From NCBI GenBank assembly GCA_934647165.1, contig CAKUFA010000002.1, forward strand, positions 1-64,000: a DNA stretch of 64,000 nucleotides, written 5' to 3'. Source of the stretch: an uncultured Clostridia bacterium. GTDB lineage: Bacteria > Bacillota > Clostridia > Christensenellales > Aristaeellaceae. How positions within the stretch are numbered: the stretch's first letter is position 1; every line of letters begins with the position of its first letter. The position numbers and the translations under genes were made by a program. Under the pieces are notes generated by a model, which was not told the origin of the DNA, did not search any database, and saw nothing but the letters and a program-made list of their open reading frames with translations. This document shows positions 41,446-50,502 of this stretch, one piece after another.

Positions 41446-42368
41446 GAGATGCATTCACCCGTGCGCTGATGCGCGAAGCTGCGCAGGATCCCAGGCTGAC
41501 GCTGATTACCGGCGACCTTGGCTTTGGTGTGCTGCGCCCATTTTGGGAAACGTATCCGGAGCAGTTTGTGAACGCGGGCATTGCCGAGCAAAGCATGACC
41601 GGCCTGGCTGCCGGTATGGCGCGGGAAGGCCGCACGGTGCTGACGTATTCCATCGGCAATTTTCCGACGCTGCGCTGCCTGGAGCAGATTCGCAACGATT
41701 GCGCTTATCATGACGCCAACGTGAAAGTGGTTTGCGTGGGCGGTGGATTTGTGTACGGCAGCCTTGGCATGAGCCACCATGCCACAGAAGATATGGCCAT
41801 GTTGCGCGCGCTGCCGGGGGTGACGGTGTTTACGCCCGGTGACCCGGCGGAAGTGGAGGCGGTGGTGCCGGTGATGCTGCGAACCCCGGGCACGTGCTAT
41901 CTGCGCCTGGGACGGGGCGGTGAGCCGACGCTGCACACAGCGCCTGTGGAGAACTGGCGGCTGCCCGGAGCGCTGACTTTGCGGCAAGGCACGGATGTGG
42001 CGCTTTTGTCTGCCGGGGGAATTCTGACGCAGACGGTGAGTGCGGCGGACATGCTGCAAGCTCAGGGCGTATCGGCGGAGGTTGTATCCTTTCCGTGCAT
42101 CAAACCCATTGATGCGGACAAGATTCGTGAGCTGGCAGGCCGCTTCCGCCATGTGGTGACGGTGGAGGAGCACAACGTGGTAGGCGGGTTTGGTTCTGCA
42201 GTGGCGGAGGTGCTGGCGGAAGCCGGCGCGGGCTGCAAACTGCACCGCATCGGCATGCCGGACGTGTATTCCTGCGTGGTGGGCACGCAGCAGTATCTGC
42301 GCGGCGTATATGAAATGGATGACAAGGCGATCTGCGCGAGGACGCTGGAATGGCTTAAGCAGCCATGA
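41442..42368 (+). CDS. Transketolase C-terminal subunit
   Basis: The 308-residue product has the pyrimidine-binding domain with GIAEQSMTGLAAG (the Glu activates thiamine diphosphate), SHHATEDMAMLRALPG and a C-terminal domain with VEEHNVVGGFGSAVAE. It pairs with the upstream subunit, to which it is coupled by an ATGA overlap. The closest architecture is the transketolase/1-deoxyxylulose-5-phosphate synthase-like C half. Confidence 0.9.
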   Translation: MRDAFTRALMREAAQDPRLTLITGDLGFGVLRPFWETYPEQFVNAGIAEQSMTGLAAGMAREGRTVLTYSIGNFPTLRCLEQIRNDCAYHDANVKVVCVGGGFVYGSLGMSHHATEDMAMLRALPGVTVFTPGDPAEVEAVVPVMLRTPGTCYLRLGRGGEPTLHTAPVENWRLPGALTLRQGTDVALLSAGGILTQTVSAADMLQAQGVSAEVVSFPCIKPIDADKIRELAGRFRHVVTVEEHNVVGGFGSAVAEVLAEAGAGCKLHRIGMPDVYSCVVGTQQYLRGVYEMDDKAICARTLEWLKQP

Positions 42369-42411
42369 CGGGGAGAAAAGCGCCGAACCGTAAAGGAGCA
42401 TTAGGACGCAG

Positions 42412-43158
42412 ATGGAAGAGAGCAAACTGACACTGGAGGAAATCCACGCGGAGCTGCTGGAGCAGCTGCGGGACATTGTGGCGGTGTGCAACCGGCACAA
42501 CATTTCCTATAACCTGATGTGCGGCACCCTGTTGGGCGCGGTGCGGCACAAGGGATTCATCCCGTGGGACGATGATGTGGATCTGCTGATGACGCGGGAG
42601 GAATTTACCAAGTTCCGGCAGATATATCCCAAGGAGTGCGACAAGCGGTTTGAACTGACATATTTGGATACGTGGACGCCCCGGGTGATGAACCATGACC
42701 CGGAAAAGGCGGCGGCATTCACGGACTTTTTCATTCTGGATCCTTTGCCGGCGCCGGGGCTGAAGCGGAAATTGCACTACCTGCACCTGCACCTGCTGCA
42801 GGGTATGATGAAGAAGCATGTGGACTACAGCCGCTTTGGGCTGAAGAACCGCATCCTGCTGCATGCAACACACGTGCTGGGGCTGCCCTTCAGCTATGCA
42901 TGGAAAGCAAAGCGCTATGAGCAGGTATCCACGAAGGTGAAAACGGGCAATGACCTGCACATGTCCAACGGCGCGTTTGAGCTGATGATGCACGTGTGGC
43001 ACCCGGAACAGTTTGAGAAGAAGATAACGGTGCCCTTTGAGGGAATACCGTGCCTGATTCCCGAAAAGTATGACGAGGTGCTGACGATTTTGTTCGGACC
43101 GGATTACATGACCCCACCGCCGCCGGAGGAGAGGGTAGCCAAGCACCTGGATGTGTGA
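42412..43158 (+). CDS. LicD-family phosphotransferase
   Basis: The 248-residue product has the LicD core GTLLGAVRHKGFIPWDDDVD, whose Asp cluster binds metal. LicD-type enzymes attach phosphocholine, other phospho-alcohols or sugar phosphates to surface glycans. ATG 42412 follows AAAGGAG with a slightly long spacing of 13 bases. It ends the surface-glycan group that begins with the sugar transferase. No choline uptake or CTP-transfer (licA/licC-like) gene is present here. Confidence 0.88.
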   Translation: MEESKLTLEEIHAELLEQLRDIVAVCNRHNISYNLMCGTLLGAVRHKGFIPWDDDVDLLMTREEFTKFRQIYPKECDKRFELTYLDTWTPRVMNHDPEKAAAFTDFFILDPLPAPGLKRKLHYLHLHLLQGMMKKHVDYSRFGLKNRILLHATHVLGLPFSYAWKAKRYEQVSTKVKTGNDLHMSNGAFELMMHVWHPEQFEKKITVPFEGIPCLIPEKYDEVLTILFGPDYMTPPPPEERVAKHLDV

Positions 43159-43224
43159 TGCGGCGGGTTATGCTGCCTGCGCTGCGGCGTGAAATCCCTT
43201 TTGCAAAAAGAGAGGAGTTTTCCA

Positions 43225-44352
43225 TTGAACAACGGGTTTTCCTATGAATTGAAGCACATTTGCAAGCAGTCCGGCGCAAGGCTGGGCGTGCTGCATACGC
43301 CCCACGGCGATATTCAAACGCCGATTTATATGCCTGTGGGCACGGCGGCCACGGTGAAGGCCATGACGCCCCGGGAAATGGAAGAGATCGGCACGCAGAT
43401 TCTGCTCAGCAACACGTATCACCTGCACCTGCGCCCGGGCGAGGAGCTGATCCGAGAAGCGGGCGGGCTGCACAACTTCATGGATTGGCATAAGCCGATT
43501 CTTACAGACAGCGGCGGATTCCAGGTGTTTTCGCTGGCGGGCATTCGCACCATCAAGGAGGAAGGGGTGACCTTCCAAAGCCACATTGACGGATCCCGGC
43601 ATTTCATCGGCCCGGAGACGTCCATGGACATCCAACAGGCGCTTGGATCGGACATTGCGATGGCCTTTGACGTGTGCAGCCCCTATCCCTGCGATTATGA
43701 CACGGCGAAGATCAACATGGAGCGAACCCACCGCTGGGCGGCGCGCTGCAAGGCGCATCATACCCGGGAGGATCAGGCGCTGTTCGGCATTGTGCAGGGC
43801 GCGTTCTACAAGGATTTGCGCATTGAAAGCGCGAAAACCCTTGCGGACATGGATTTTATCGGCTACGGCATCGGCGGCCTGTCCGTGGGTGAACCCAAGC
43901 CTGTGATGTACGAAATGCTGGAAGAGATTGCGCCCTATATGCCGGTGAACAAGCCGCGCTATTTGATGGGCGTTGGCACGCCGGACTGCCTGCTGGAGGG
44001 CGTGCTGCGGGGCGTGGACATGTTTGACTGCGTGCTGGCAACACGCATTGCCCGCAACGGCACCGTGCTGACGAGCAAGGGGCGTGTGGTTATCAAAAAC
44101 GCCCAGTATGCCCATGATTTCGGCCCCATTGATGAAGAGTGCGACTGCTATGCGTGCCAGCACTTCTCCAGGGCGTACATCCGGCACCTGTTCAAGGCCG
44201 GGGAAATCACCGGCGGGCGGCTGGCATCCATCCACAATTTGCGTTTCCTCATCCACCTGATGGAGGAAATTCGTCAGGCCATTGCGGAGGATCGCTTCTT
44301 GGACTTCCGCCGTGACTTCTACAGCAAATATGATATGAGCAGAAATTTCTGA
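43225..44352 (+). CDS. tgt: tRNA-guanine transglycosylase
   Basis: Exchanges guanine-34 for preQ1 in GUN-anticodon tRNAs on the queuosine path. The 375-residue product has LTDSGGFQVFSLAG with the catalytic Asp, GIVQGAFYKDLR, YGIGGLSVGE, MGVGTPD and the zinc site CDCYACQHFSRAYIRH. The start is TTG 43225, seven bases behind AGAGGAG; no ATG fits. queA and yajC, common neighbours, are not present, and no preQ1 riboswitch is seen upstream. The terminator follows directly. Confidence 0.95.
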   Translation: MNNGFSYELKHICKQSGARLGVLHTPHGDIQTPIYMPVGTAATVKAMTPREMEEIGTQILLSNTYHLHLRPGEELIREAGGLHNFMDWHKPILTDSGGFQVFSLAGIRTIKEEGVTFQSHIDGSRHFIGPETSMDIQQALGSDIAMAFDVCSPYPCDYDTAKINMERTHRWAARCKAHHTREDQALFGIVQGAFYKDLRIESAKTLADMDFIGYGIGGLSVGEPKPVMYEMLEEIAPYMPVNKPRYLMGVGTPDCLLEGVLRGVDMFDCVLATRIARNGTVLTSKGRVVIKNAQYAHDFGPIDEECDCYACQHFSRAYIRHLFKAGEITGGRLASIHNLRFLIHLMEEIRQAIAEDRFLDFRRDFYSKYDMSRNF

Positions 44353-44368
44353 CACCAATGCAAGAGAG

Positions 44369-44407
44369 GGGAGGAACCGCTTTTTCCAAGCGGTAGCCTC
44401 CCTTTTT
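44369..44407 (+). terminator. Intrinsic terminator after tgt
   Basis: GGGAGG...CCGCTT pairs with AAGCGG...CCTCCC, followed by TTTTT (44403-44407). Confidence 0.88.
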
Positions 44408-44921
44408 GTGTAAACAGCATTCATAGTTCGGAGAAAGTGGGATGCGGAAAGGGCTGGACGCGAATGTTGGAAGCTGAAAGCGAACAACAAAAATTGCATT
44501 GAATTTAACAAAAATACCTTTTATGAAAAATGGGAGGGAAAAAGCAAAACGATATTGAATGTTTCTTTTTAATAGAAAACAGACAGATGTAAGAAGAAAA
44601 ATTAACAATAAATAAACAGGAAAGGAAGGAAAAAGTACAGAGCAGAGGTGATAAACAGAAGCTTGGTCATGAAGAGAGAAAGAAAATGAAAGGCGTTCAG
44701 ATGATGACAAAGGAAAAAAGTGGCTGTTTAAAGAAAATTGGTGCAGAAAATGCTGAGAACAGGAGAGAAAGTAGAGAATCGGTTAAATAGAAGGAAAGAC
44801 AGGATAACGACAGAAGAGGAGGAAATGCACTATAATGTCTAAGAGGGAAAGATGAGAGCCAAATTATACATAAACAAACAAAGCGTCAGAAAAAAAGACC
44901 GCCGAAGGAGGTTGCATGAGG
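44408..44921 (+). other. Purine-rich, AT-rich intergenic region
   Basis: About 510 bases with almost no coding potential. The plus strand is overwhelmingly A and G, and GC content is far below the rest of the window. A TATAAT at 44831-44836 is a possible -10 element for the lipoprotein gene, with no good -35. No repeat unit, RNA gene or DnaA-box cluster was recognised. Confidence 0.6.
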
Positions 44922-46817
44922 ATGAAAAAGAGGTTGTTGTTGATTGCCGTGGCAGTGCTGGCGTGCCTGCTGCTGACGGCGTGCGGCTCGGAGCCGGAAG
45001 GGCCGCAGGAATTTGAATATGTGCTGAACAGTACCGGGGAATGGGCACGCCTTGTGCGCTATCAGGGAGAAGCGGCGGAAGTTGTGATTCCCGACACCCT
45101 AGGCGGAAAGCCCGTGAAAGAGATTGGCGAGAAGGCTTTTGCCTTTGCACCGCATGTGACCGCGATCACCATTCCGGCAAGCGTGACGAAGATTGACGAT
45201 CCGTCCTTCTACACGCTGCCAAAGCTGGAAGCCATCACGGTGTCCGAAAACAGCGTTGGCTTCACAGTGGTGGACGGCGTTTTGTATCACAAGAAGATGA
45301 AGACCGTGTACTGCTATCCGCAGGGCAAGGCGGGTGACAGCTACACGCTGCCGGACACCATCACCACCATTGGTGCAAAAGCGTTCTATCACAGCCAGCT
45401 GAAAAACGTTGAAATGGGCGACAAGGTGACAAAAATCCTTGCGGACGCGTTTGAAGGCAGCGGGCAGCTGGAGAAAGTGAAGCTTTCCGCCAAACTGTCC
45501 CAGATTTACGAGAAAGCCTTTGCAGGTTGTGCGAAGCTGACCGGCTTGACGCTGCCGGAGAGCCTGACCTCCATTGCAGCGGGTGCTTTCAGCGGATGCG
45601 AAAGCCTGACGGAGATGACCGTGCCCGCCGGCGTGGGCGTGCTGGACGCAGGCGCGTTTGACGGCTGCGTGACGCTTAAAACGGTGAAGGTGCTGGGTAA
45701 GGGCGTCCAGCGGGTTTCTGCGCAGACATTCCGTGGCTGCACAGCGCTGGAAAGCGTGCAATACGCTGCGGAGATCCTGGGTGTGGGCGATGAGGCCTTC
45801 CAGGGATGCAAAGCACTCAAGGAATTCCAGCTGGGAAACAATGTGGCCATCATTGGCCGCTACGCCTTTGCAAGCTGTGAAAAGCTGGAGGAGATCGCAC
45901 TGCCGGAGACGCTGAGCGTAATCGGCGCCCATGCCTTGGACGGTACACCGTATCTGGCAGCGCTTGAGGGCGAATACCCCATGGCAGGCGATGGCGTGGT
46001 GCTGGCCTATCGCGGTGCACAGACGGAGCTGACGGTGCCTGAAAATGCAAAGAACATCTCCTTCCTGCGGGAGAATGTAACGAAGGTGACAGCCGCCGAA
46101 GGACTGCTGATGCTCAATGACGGCGCCTTTGCAAATTGCGAAGCGTTGGAAGAAATCCACTTGCCGAACAGTGTGACGAAAATCGGCACGGATGCATTCC
46201 GCGGCTGCAAGACGCTGAAAAGCTTTACCGTGCCGGTGGGAACGACCGCCATCGGCGAAGGCTGCTTTGTGGACTGCGGCAGCTTGGAAAAGTTTGAAGT
46301 GGCAAGCGGCAATGCGACCTACACCACCGATCAGGGCGTGCTGTATGACAACAGCCGCAAGTATCTGGTGTGGTATCCGCAGGGAAGCGCCATGACGCAG
46401 TATACCCTTCCCTTTGGCCCAACCTTTATTGCGGACAACGCCTTCCGCGGAGCGAAGAATCTGGTGACGGTGGATTGCTCCCAGGCGCAGGATGTGCTGG
46501 CCATCGGCGAATATGCCTTTGCGGAATGCACAGCGCTGACTAGCGTGAAGTTCACGGATAATTTTGCCACCATCGGCGCGCACGCTTTTGAAAACGATGC
46601 TCAGTTGAAGAACTTCAAGCTCACCTATACCATGACCAAATTGGGCGAGGCGGCTTTCAAGGGTTGCGAAGCGCTGGGCGACCAGGAGATCAGCGGCAAC
46701 ATTGCCAAGCTGGGCGATGAAGCGCTGAGCGGCACCAAGGGAACCTATACAGTGCAGAGAAACACCCTGGCGGAAGAATTTGTGAAGACGTGGCAGCTGA
46801 GTTATAAGCGGAAGTAA
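44922..46817 (+). CDS. Lipoprotein with BspA-type leucine-rich repeats
   Basis: The 631-residue surface protein has a lipoprotein signal peptide with lipobox LLTAC at about residue 20. Many roughly 23-residue LRR_5/BspA repeats follow (IGEKAFAFAPHVTAITIP, IGAKAFYHSQLKNVEMG and so on) and fill the protein to its end. Such repeats mediate binding to host proteins, other bacteria or glycans. ATG 44922 is preferred because AAGGAGG then sits at 10 bases; ATG 44916 is too close. It precedes the hydrolase gene by 14 bases and may be co-transcribed, placing a surface adhesin with the glycan-use locus. Confidence 0.9.
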   Translation: MKKRLLLIAVAVLACLLLTACGSEPEGPQEFEYVLNSTGEWARLVRYQGEAAEVVIPDTLGGKPVKEIGEKAFAFAPHVTAITIPASVTKIDDPSFYTLPKLEAITVSENSVGFTVVDGVLYHKKMKTVYCYPQGKAGDSYTLPDTITTIGAKAFYHSQLKNVEMGDKVTKILADAFEGSGQLEKVKLSAKLSQIYEKAFAGCAKLTGLTLPESLTSIAAGAFSGCESLTEMTVPAGVGVLDAGAFDGCVTLKTVKVLGKGVQRVSAQTFRGCTALESVQYAAEILGVGDEAFQGCKALKEFQLGNNVAIIGRYAFASCEKLEEIALPETLSVIGAHALDGTPYLAALEGEYPMAGDGVVLAYRGAQTELTVPENAKNISFLRENVTKVTAAEGLLMLNDGAFANCEALEEIHLPNSVTKIGTDAFRGCKTLKSFTVPVGTTAIGEGCFVDCGSLEKFEVASGNATYTTDQGVLYDNSRKYLVWYPQGSAMTQYTLPFGPTFIADNAFRGAKNLVTVDCSQAQDVLAIGEYAFAECTALTSVKFTDNFATIGAHAFENDAQLKNFKLTYTMTKLGEAAFKGCEALGDQEISGNIAKLGDEALSGTKGTYTVQRNTLAEEFVKTWQLSYKRK

Positions 46818-46831
46818 AAGGGAGAAAAACC

Positions 46832-49009
46832 ATGCAGTTGGAAAACACACGCCTCCTGGTGGAAATTGCGGACAACACGGGCAACCTTATGCGCATCCGT
46901 GACAAACAGCGGCAAACGGACTATGCGGTATGCGCGCAGGAACCTTTTCGTGTGACGCGCGCAAATGCGCATGACCGCCTGACACTGACCAAGGCCACGG
47001 CCTGCCGGGTGCAGGCGGAGGAGAACGGCGCGAGCGTTTGCTGGCAGCTGGAGGACGGGAGTCGCCTGCATGGGAGAATCACCCTGCTGGAGGACGGCGC
47101 AGCGTTTACGTCCCGCCTGGAGGCAGCGCAGGACAGCGAAGTGGTGCTGGTGGAATACCCTGTGATCGGCGGCATGGGCAAGTGGGCAGAGCACATGGAA
47201 ATGGTGCACGCCTTTGCCACGGGACTGCTGGTGCATGATCCGCTGGACTGCTTTGCCCCGGGTGAGGGCATCCGTTATGCCCCCTATCCGGAATGCTTTT
47301 CCGGCGCATCCATGCAGTGCTTTGCCTACTATGGCAAAGGGGCCGGCGGGCTGCGCTTTACGGCGGAGGATGGGGAAAGCCATGCCAAGTGGCTGAACCT
47401 GTACCGCAACGGCGATGGCATGGAAGCAACGATGATGTACATCGCCGAAGACATGGGAAAAGGCAAGAGCTTTGCAGCGGAATATCCCTTTACGGTGCGG
47501 CTGATGGAGGGAAGAAGCTGGTTTGAAGTGGCCGAGGGCTACAAGGCATGGGCAACTGAACAAAGCTGGTGCAGCATGGGAAAGGTGGCGGAGCGCCGCC
47601 ATTGCAAATGGCTGATGCGCAGCACGGGGCTGACAACCTTTGGCATTACCGCATCCCATGACCGGACAGCCTACATCAGGCGATATCATCAGGATATTGG
47701 CAGCAGCATTTTCCATATCCTGGGCCCGGATTGGACAAAGCAGGACTTTGTGGGACATGTGCCCGGAGCGCTGGAGGAATGGCTGCCGGGGAACTTCAAC
47801 CAACAGAACCTGGCGGCGATTCGGGAATGCGGAGATCACTTTGCACCCTTTGAGTTTGACTATCTGGTGCACCCGGGTGAAAAAGATGCGGATGCGCTGG
47901 AAAAGGCACGGCAGGTATTTCCGCCCCAAGGCCAGACCTACAGCTGCGATGCCTACAATTTCTACATGATGTGTCCGTGCGAGGAATACACGCACAAGCT
48001 GCATGTGGAGCGAGACCGCTGCCTGACGGAGAACCATCACCCGGATGGAATGTACTACGATATATCCGCCAACAATCTGCTGCATGTATGCCTGTCCGAC
48101 AAGCACAAGCACACCAAGGGCGGCGGCACACAGGTGACAAAGGCGTATCAGCGGCTCTACCAGGAGACCAAAGACGCCTGCGGCAAGGCGGAAGGACGAT
48201 ACTTCCCCATCGGCACGGAAATGATGAACGAAGTATTCCTTCCTCAGCTGGATTTTTATCAGGCGCGGGCAGGCGCGCAGCCGGCCTCCGCACTGGAAAT
48301 GTGGCCCTACAAAAAGCAGCTGAATGCCGGGCAGGCGGAGTTGATTCCCTTGTTTGCAGCCGTATATCATGAATACGGCGCGGTGCGCATGGACGGCTGG
48401 GGTAAGCTGGTGGAAGAAATCGGTGACCTATTTTACGATACGGTGGCGAAAACCTATCTGTGGGGCGGGCTGTATGAGATCAACGATGAATACAGCCCCA
48501 TGGAAGCCATGGATGGCGTGGAAACCCGGAGCGACGAGCACTACTGGCCTTTTGAAAGCTACGGCTACGAATATGCGCCGGGGCGGGCGCGGTATCTGCG
48601 GCAGTTTGCGGCACTGCGAACCGGGGCAGGCAACCCCTACCTGAGCTATGGCCGGATGCTGGAGGAACCCCCAATGCCGCCGTTTTATGAAAAAAAGCGC
48701 TACTGGCATTACAATCATGGTGCGCAGAGCCGCTTCAGCGGAGAAATCGAGCTGCCGGTGGTGCGTGCCGCAGCCTGGGAAAGCGGGCTGAAGGAACATC
48801 CCGGGCGGGCGATTCTGCTGGTGAACACATCGCTCAGCGAGGTGAAGGTGCCGGTGCATTTGCCTGGCGGTTATGATGCGGAGATTCTGACGGATTTTGA
48901 TCCGGTGCATGAGCCCGAGCGGCGCAGGCTGGGGCAGCAGCAGGATCTGGAGCTTACCCTTCCACCCAGGAAAATTATGATGATTGAGATGACTCCCCAA
49001 GGACTCTGA
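46832..49009 (+). CDS. Putative cytoplasmic glycoside hydrolase (DUF6259-like)
   Basis: The 725-residue product has no signal peptide. An N-terminal beta-rich domain (about 1-230) resembles the beta-sandwich of large glycosidases. The middle looks like a TIM barrel with acidic motifs at strand ends: FHILGPDW, HPDGMYYDIS, PIGTEMMNE and VRMDGW. A C-terminal beta domain (about 630-725) ends it. This layout and the YYDxS-N segment resemble DUF6259 proteins related to large alpha-glycosidases. Candidate nucleophile and acid are the Asp of MYYD and the Glu of GTEMM. Neighbouring sugar-import and furanosidase genes support a role in glycan breakdown. The substrate is unknown. Confidence 0.55.
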   Translation: MQLENTRLLVEIADNTGNLMRIRDKQRQTDYAVCAQEPFRVTRANAHDRLTLTKATACRVQAEENGASVCWQLEDGSRLHGRITLLEDGAAFTSRLEAAQDSEVVLVEYPVIGGMGKWAEHMEMVHAFATGLLVHDPLDCFAPGEGIRYAPYPECFSGASMQCFAYYGKGAGGLRFTAEDGESHAKWLNLYRNGDGMEATMMYIAEDMGKGKSFAAEYPFTVRLMEGRSWFEVAEGYKAWATEQSWCSMGKVAERRHCKWLMRSTGLTTFGITASHDRTAYIRRYHQDIGSSIFHILGPDWTKQDFVGHVPGALEEWLPGNFNQQNLAAIRECGDHFAPFEFDYLVHPGEKDADALEKARQVFPPQGQTYSCDAYNFYMMCPCEEYTHKLHVERDRCLTENHHPDGMYYDISANNLLHVCLSDKHKHTKGGGTQVTKAYQRLYQETKDACGKAEGRYFPIGTEMMNEVFLPQLDFYQARAGAQPASALEMWPYKKQLNAGQAELIPLFAAVYHEYGAVRMDGWGKLVEEIGDLFYDTVAKTYLWGGLYEINDEYSPMEAMDGVETRSDEHYWPFESYGYEYAPGRARYLRQFAALRTGAGNPYLSYGRMLEEPPMPPFYEKKRYWHYNHGAQSRFSGEIELPVVRAAAWESGLKEHPGRAILLVNTSLSEVKVPVHLPGGYDAEILTDFDPVHEPERRRLGQQQDLELTLPPRKIMMIEMTPQGL

Positions 49010-49043
49010 TGCAGGTTATGCGCGAAAGGCAGCCTGTTCAAAG

Positions 49044-49049
49044 TATAAT
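49044..49049 (+). promoter_or_regulatory. Possible -10 element before the sugar-binding-protein gene
   Basis: TATAAT stands 24 bases before the start codon at 49073. No convincing -35 lies 17 bases upstream, so an activator-dependent promoter is possible. Confidence 0.4.
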
Positions 49050-49072
49050 CATTTTCAAAAGGAGGAACCCCA

Positions 49073-50407
49073 ATGAAACGTTTCCTTTCCATTCTGTTGG
49101 TGCTGGCCATGCTGCTTAGCATGACGACCTTTGCCCTGGCGGAAAATGCTGACACGACCCTTGAAGCCCCGCCCGCCAAGGAGGGCGAGACGGTTGTGAA
49201 CTTCTGGTGCATCATGTGGGAAACCTGGAATCAGGACTGGCTGAAGACGCAGGCGTATAACTTCAACGCAAACCCTGAGCGTCCCTTCTATGTGGATCTC
49301 ACCCTGATGGACGGTGGCACGTGGAACGAGCGCATTGCGGCTGCCCGCGCGGCGGACGATGCGCCTGACATCATTTGCGCCGACTATGCCAGCGTGGCAA
49401 ACTTCTACCGCATGGGTTACACCCTGGATCTGAAGGACATGATTCCTCAGAGCGCGTGGGACGACCTGCTGGATTCTGCCAAGAGCTTCATCACCGTGGG
49501 CGACGCCTATGCCGCCTATCCGTGGATGATGGAGCCCGCCGTGGTGATGTACTATGACAAGAACGCCTTCACCGAAGTTGGCCTGGATCCCGAAAGCCCG
49601 CCCACCACGTGGGATGAGCTGGTGGAATACTCCAAGGAGCTGACCACGGCTGACCGCTTCGGCATGGATATCGACACCTCCTACAACATGTGGAGCTGGA
49701 CCTACACCTCCAACGGCGACTACATGCTCACCGAGGACTGGAGCAAGGCCAACATCAACTCTCAGGGCATGAAGGATTTTGCCGAGCTGTACAAGAACAT
49801 CCGCGCCGGCGAGTTTGCTTCTCAGACCCGCCTGAAGGAACAGAACGTGGGCGTGTACGCCGTGCTGGAAGGCCGCAGTGCGATCTCCTTCTCTGGCAGC
49901 TGGGGCGTTGGCGCCATCAATGTTGACTATCCGGAAAAGATTGACCAGATTGGCGTGGCGGCTGCCCCCACGCAGGACGGTTCTCCCTTCCACTCCACCT
50001 CCGGCGGCTGGAGCTTCGCGGTGGATGCGCATGCCAAGCATCCGCAGGAAGCGGCCGACTTCATCTATTACATGCTGGGCAACACCGTGGAGAACGTGGC
50101 GGACTTCTTCGTGGCGGCGAACTTTGCCAAGTTCACCACGCGCAAGAGCGTTGCGGACTATCTGGTGGCCAACACCGACGCGTCTAAGGACGAGCGCATT
50201 CAGATCATCCAGAGCGACATCATGCCCTATGTGGTGGCTGAACCTGCGTATCCCTACGAAATCACCCAGGATGTGAACAACATGCTGGACGCCATTGCCA
50301 TCGACGGCAAGGACATCGACGAAGCTTTCACCGAGTGCGAACAGCTGATTGACCAGTACATCAAGGACAATGAGCTGGCAGGCAAGAACCCCCGCGCAGC
50401 CAAGTGA
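49073..50407 (+). CDS. Sugar ABC importer substrate-binding protein (CUT1 type)
   Basis: The 444-residue secreted protein has a signal peptide of about 24 residues (ending ALA-EN) and no lipobox cysteine. The mature part has the extracellular solute-binding layout: VNFWCIMWETWN, ADDAPDIICADYAS, VVMYYDKNAF, GRSAISFSGSW and PWMMEPA. ATG 49073 follows AAAGGAGG. Two MalF/MalG-type permease genes follow, so it belongs to a CUT1 oligosaccharide importer. The adjacent DUF4185 and GH172 genes suggest a furanoside oligosaccharide as ligand, an inference. Confidence 0.9.
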   Translation: MKRFLSILLVLAMLLSMTTFALAENADTTLEAPPAKEGETVVNFWCIMWETWNQDWLKTQAYNFNANPERPFYVDLTLMDGGTWNERIAAARAADDAPDIICADYASVANFYRMGYTLDLKDMIPQSAWDDLLDSAKSFITVGDAYAAYPWMMEPAVVMYYDKNAFTEVGLDPESPPTTWDELVEYSKELTTADRFGMDIDTSYNMWSWTYTSNGDYMLTEDWSKANINSQGMKDFAELYKNIRAGEFASQTRLKEQNVGVYAVLEGRSAISFSGSWGVGAINVDYPEKIDQIGVAAAPTQDGSPFHSTSGGWSFAVDAHAKHPQEAADFIYYMLGNTVENVADFFVAANFAKFTTRKSVADYLVANTDASKDERIQIIQSDIMPYVVAEPAYPYEITQDVNNMLDAIAIDGKDIDEAFTECEQLIDQYIKDNELAGKNPRAAK

Positions 50408-50425
50408 AAGAAACTGTGAAACAGA

Positions 50426-50456
50426 GGGGAGGGGGCGGCAGACCCGCTCCTTCCCC
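50426..50456 (+). terminator. Stable hairpin between sugar-binding-protein and permease genes
   Basis: A 13-bp stem including two G-U pairs (GGGGAGGGGGCGG with CCGCTCCTTCCCC) is followed by TTTC. Like the hairpin at 34678-34704 it lies right after a binding-protein gene and probably sets its excess over the permeases. Confidence 0.6.
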
Positions 50457-50502
50457 TTTCCCGTGACGATTACGAAGAGATAAAAGACGAGGTGATCCGT
50501 TG

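Noticed and set aside
44408..44921. AT-rich region as a replication origin
   Set aside because: No DnaA-box cluster (TTATCCACA-like) and no dnaA/dnaN/rsmG neighbours; the bias is purine skew, not an unwinding element pattern.
44922..46817. Repetitive protein as a possible non-coding repeat array
   Set aside because: The periodicity is at the protein level (about 23 residues, LRR_5/BspA consensus) behind a clear lipoprotein signal, so it is a genuine repeat protein.
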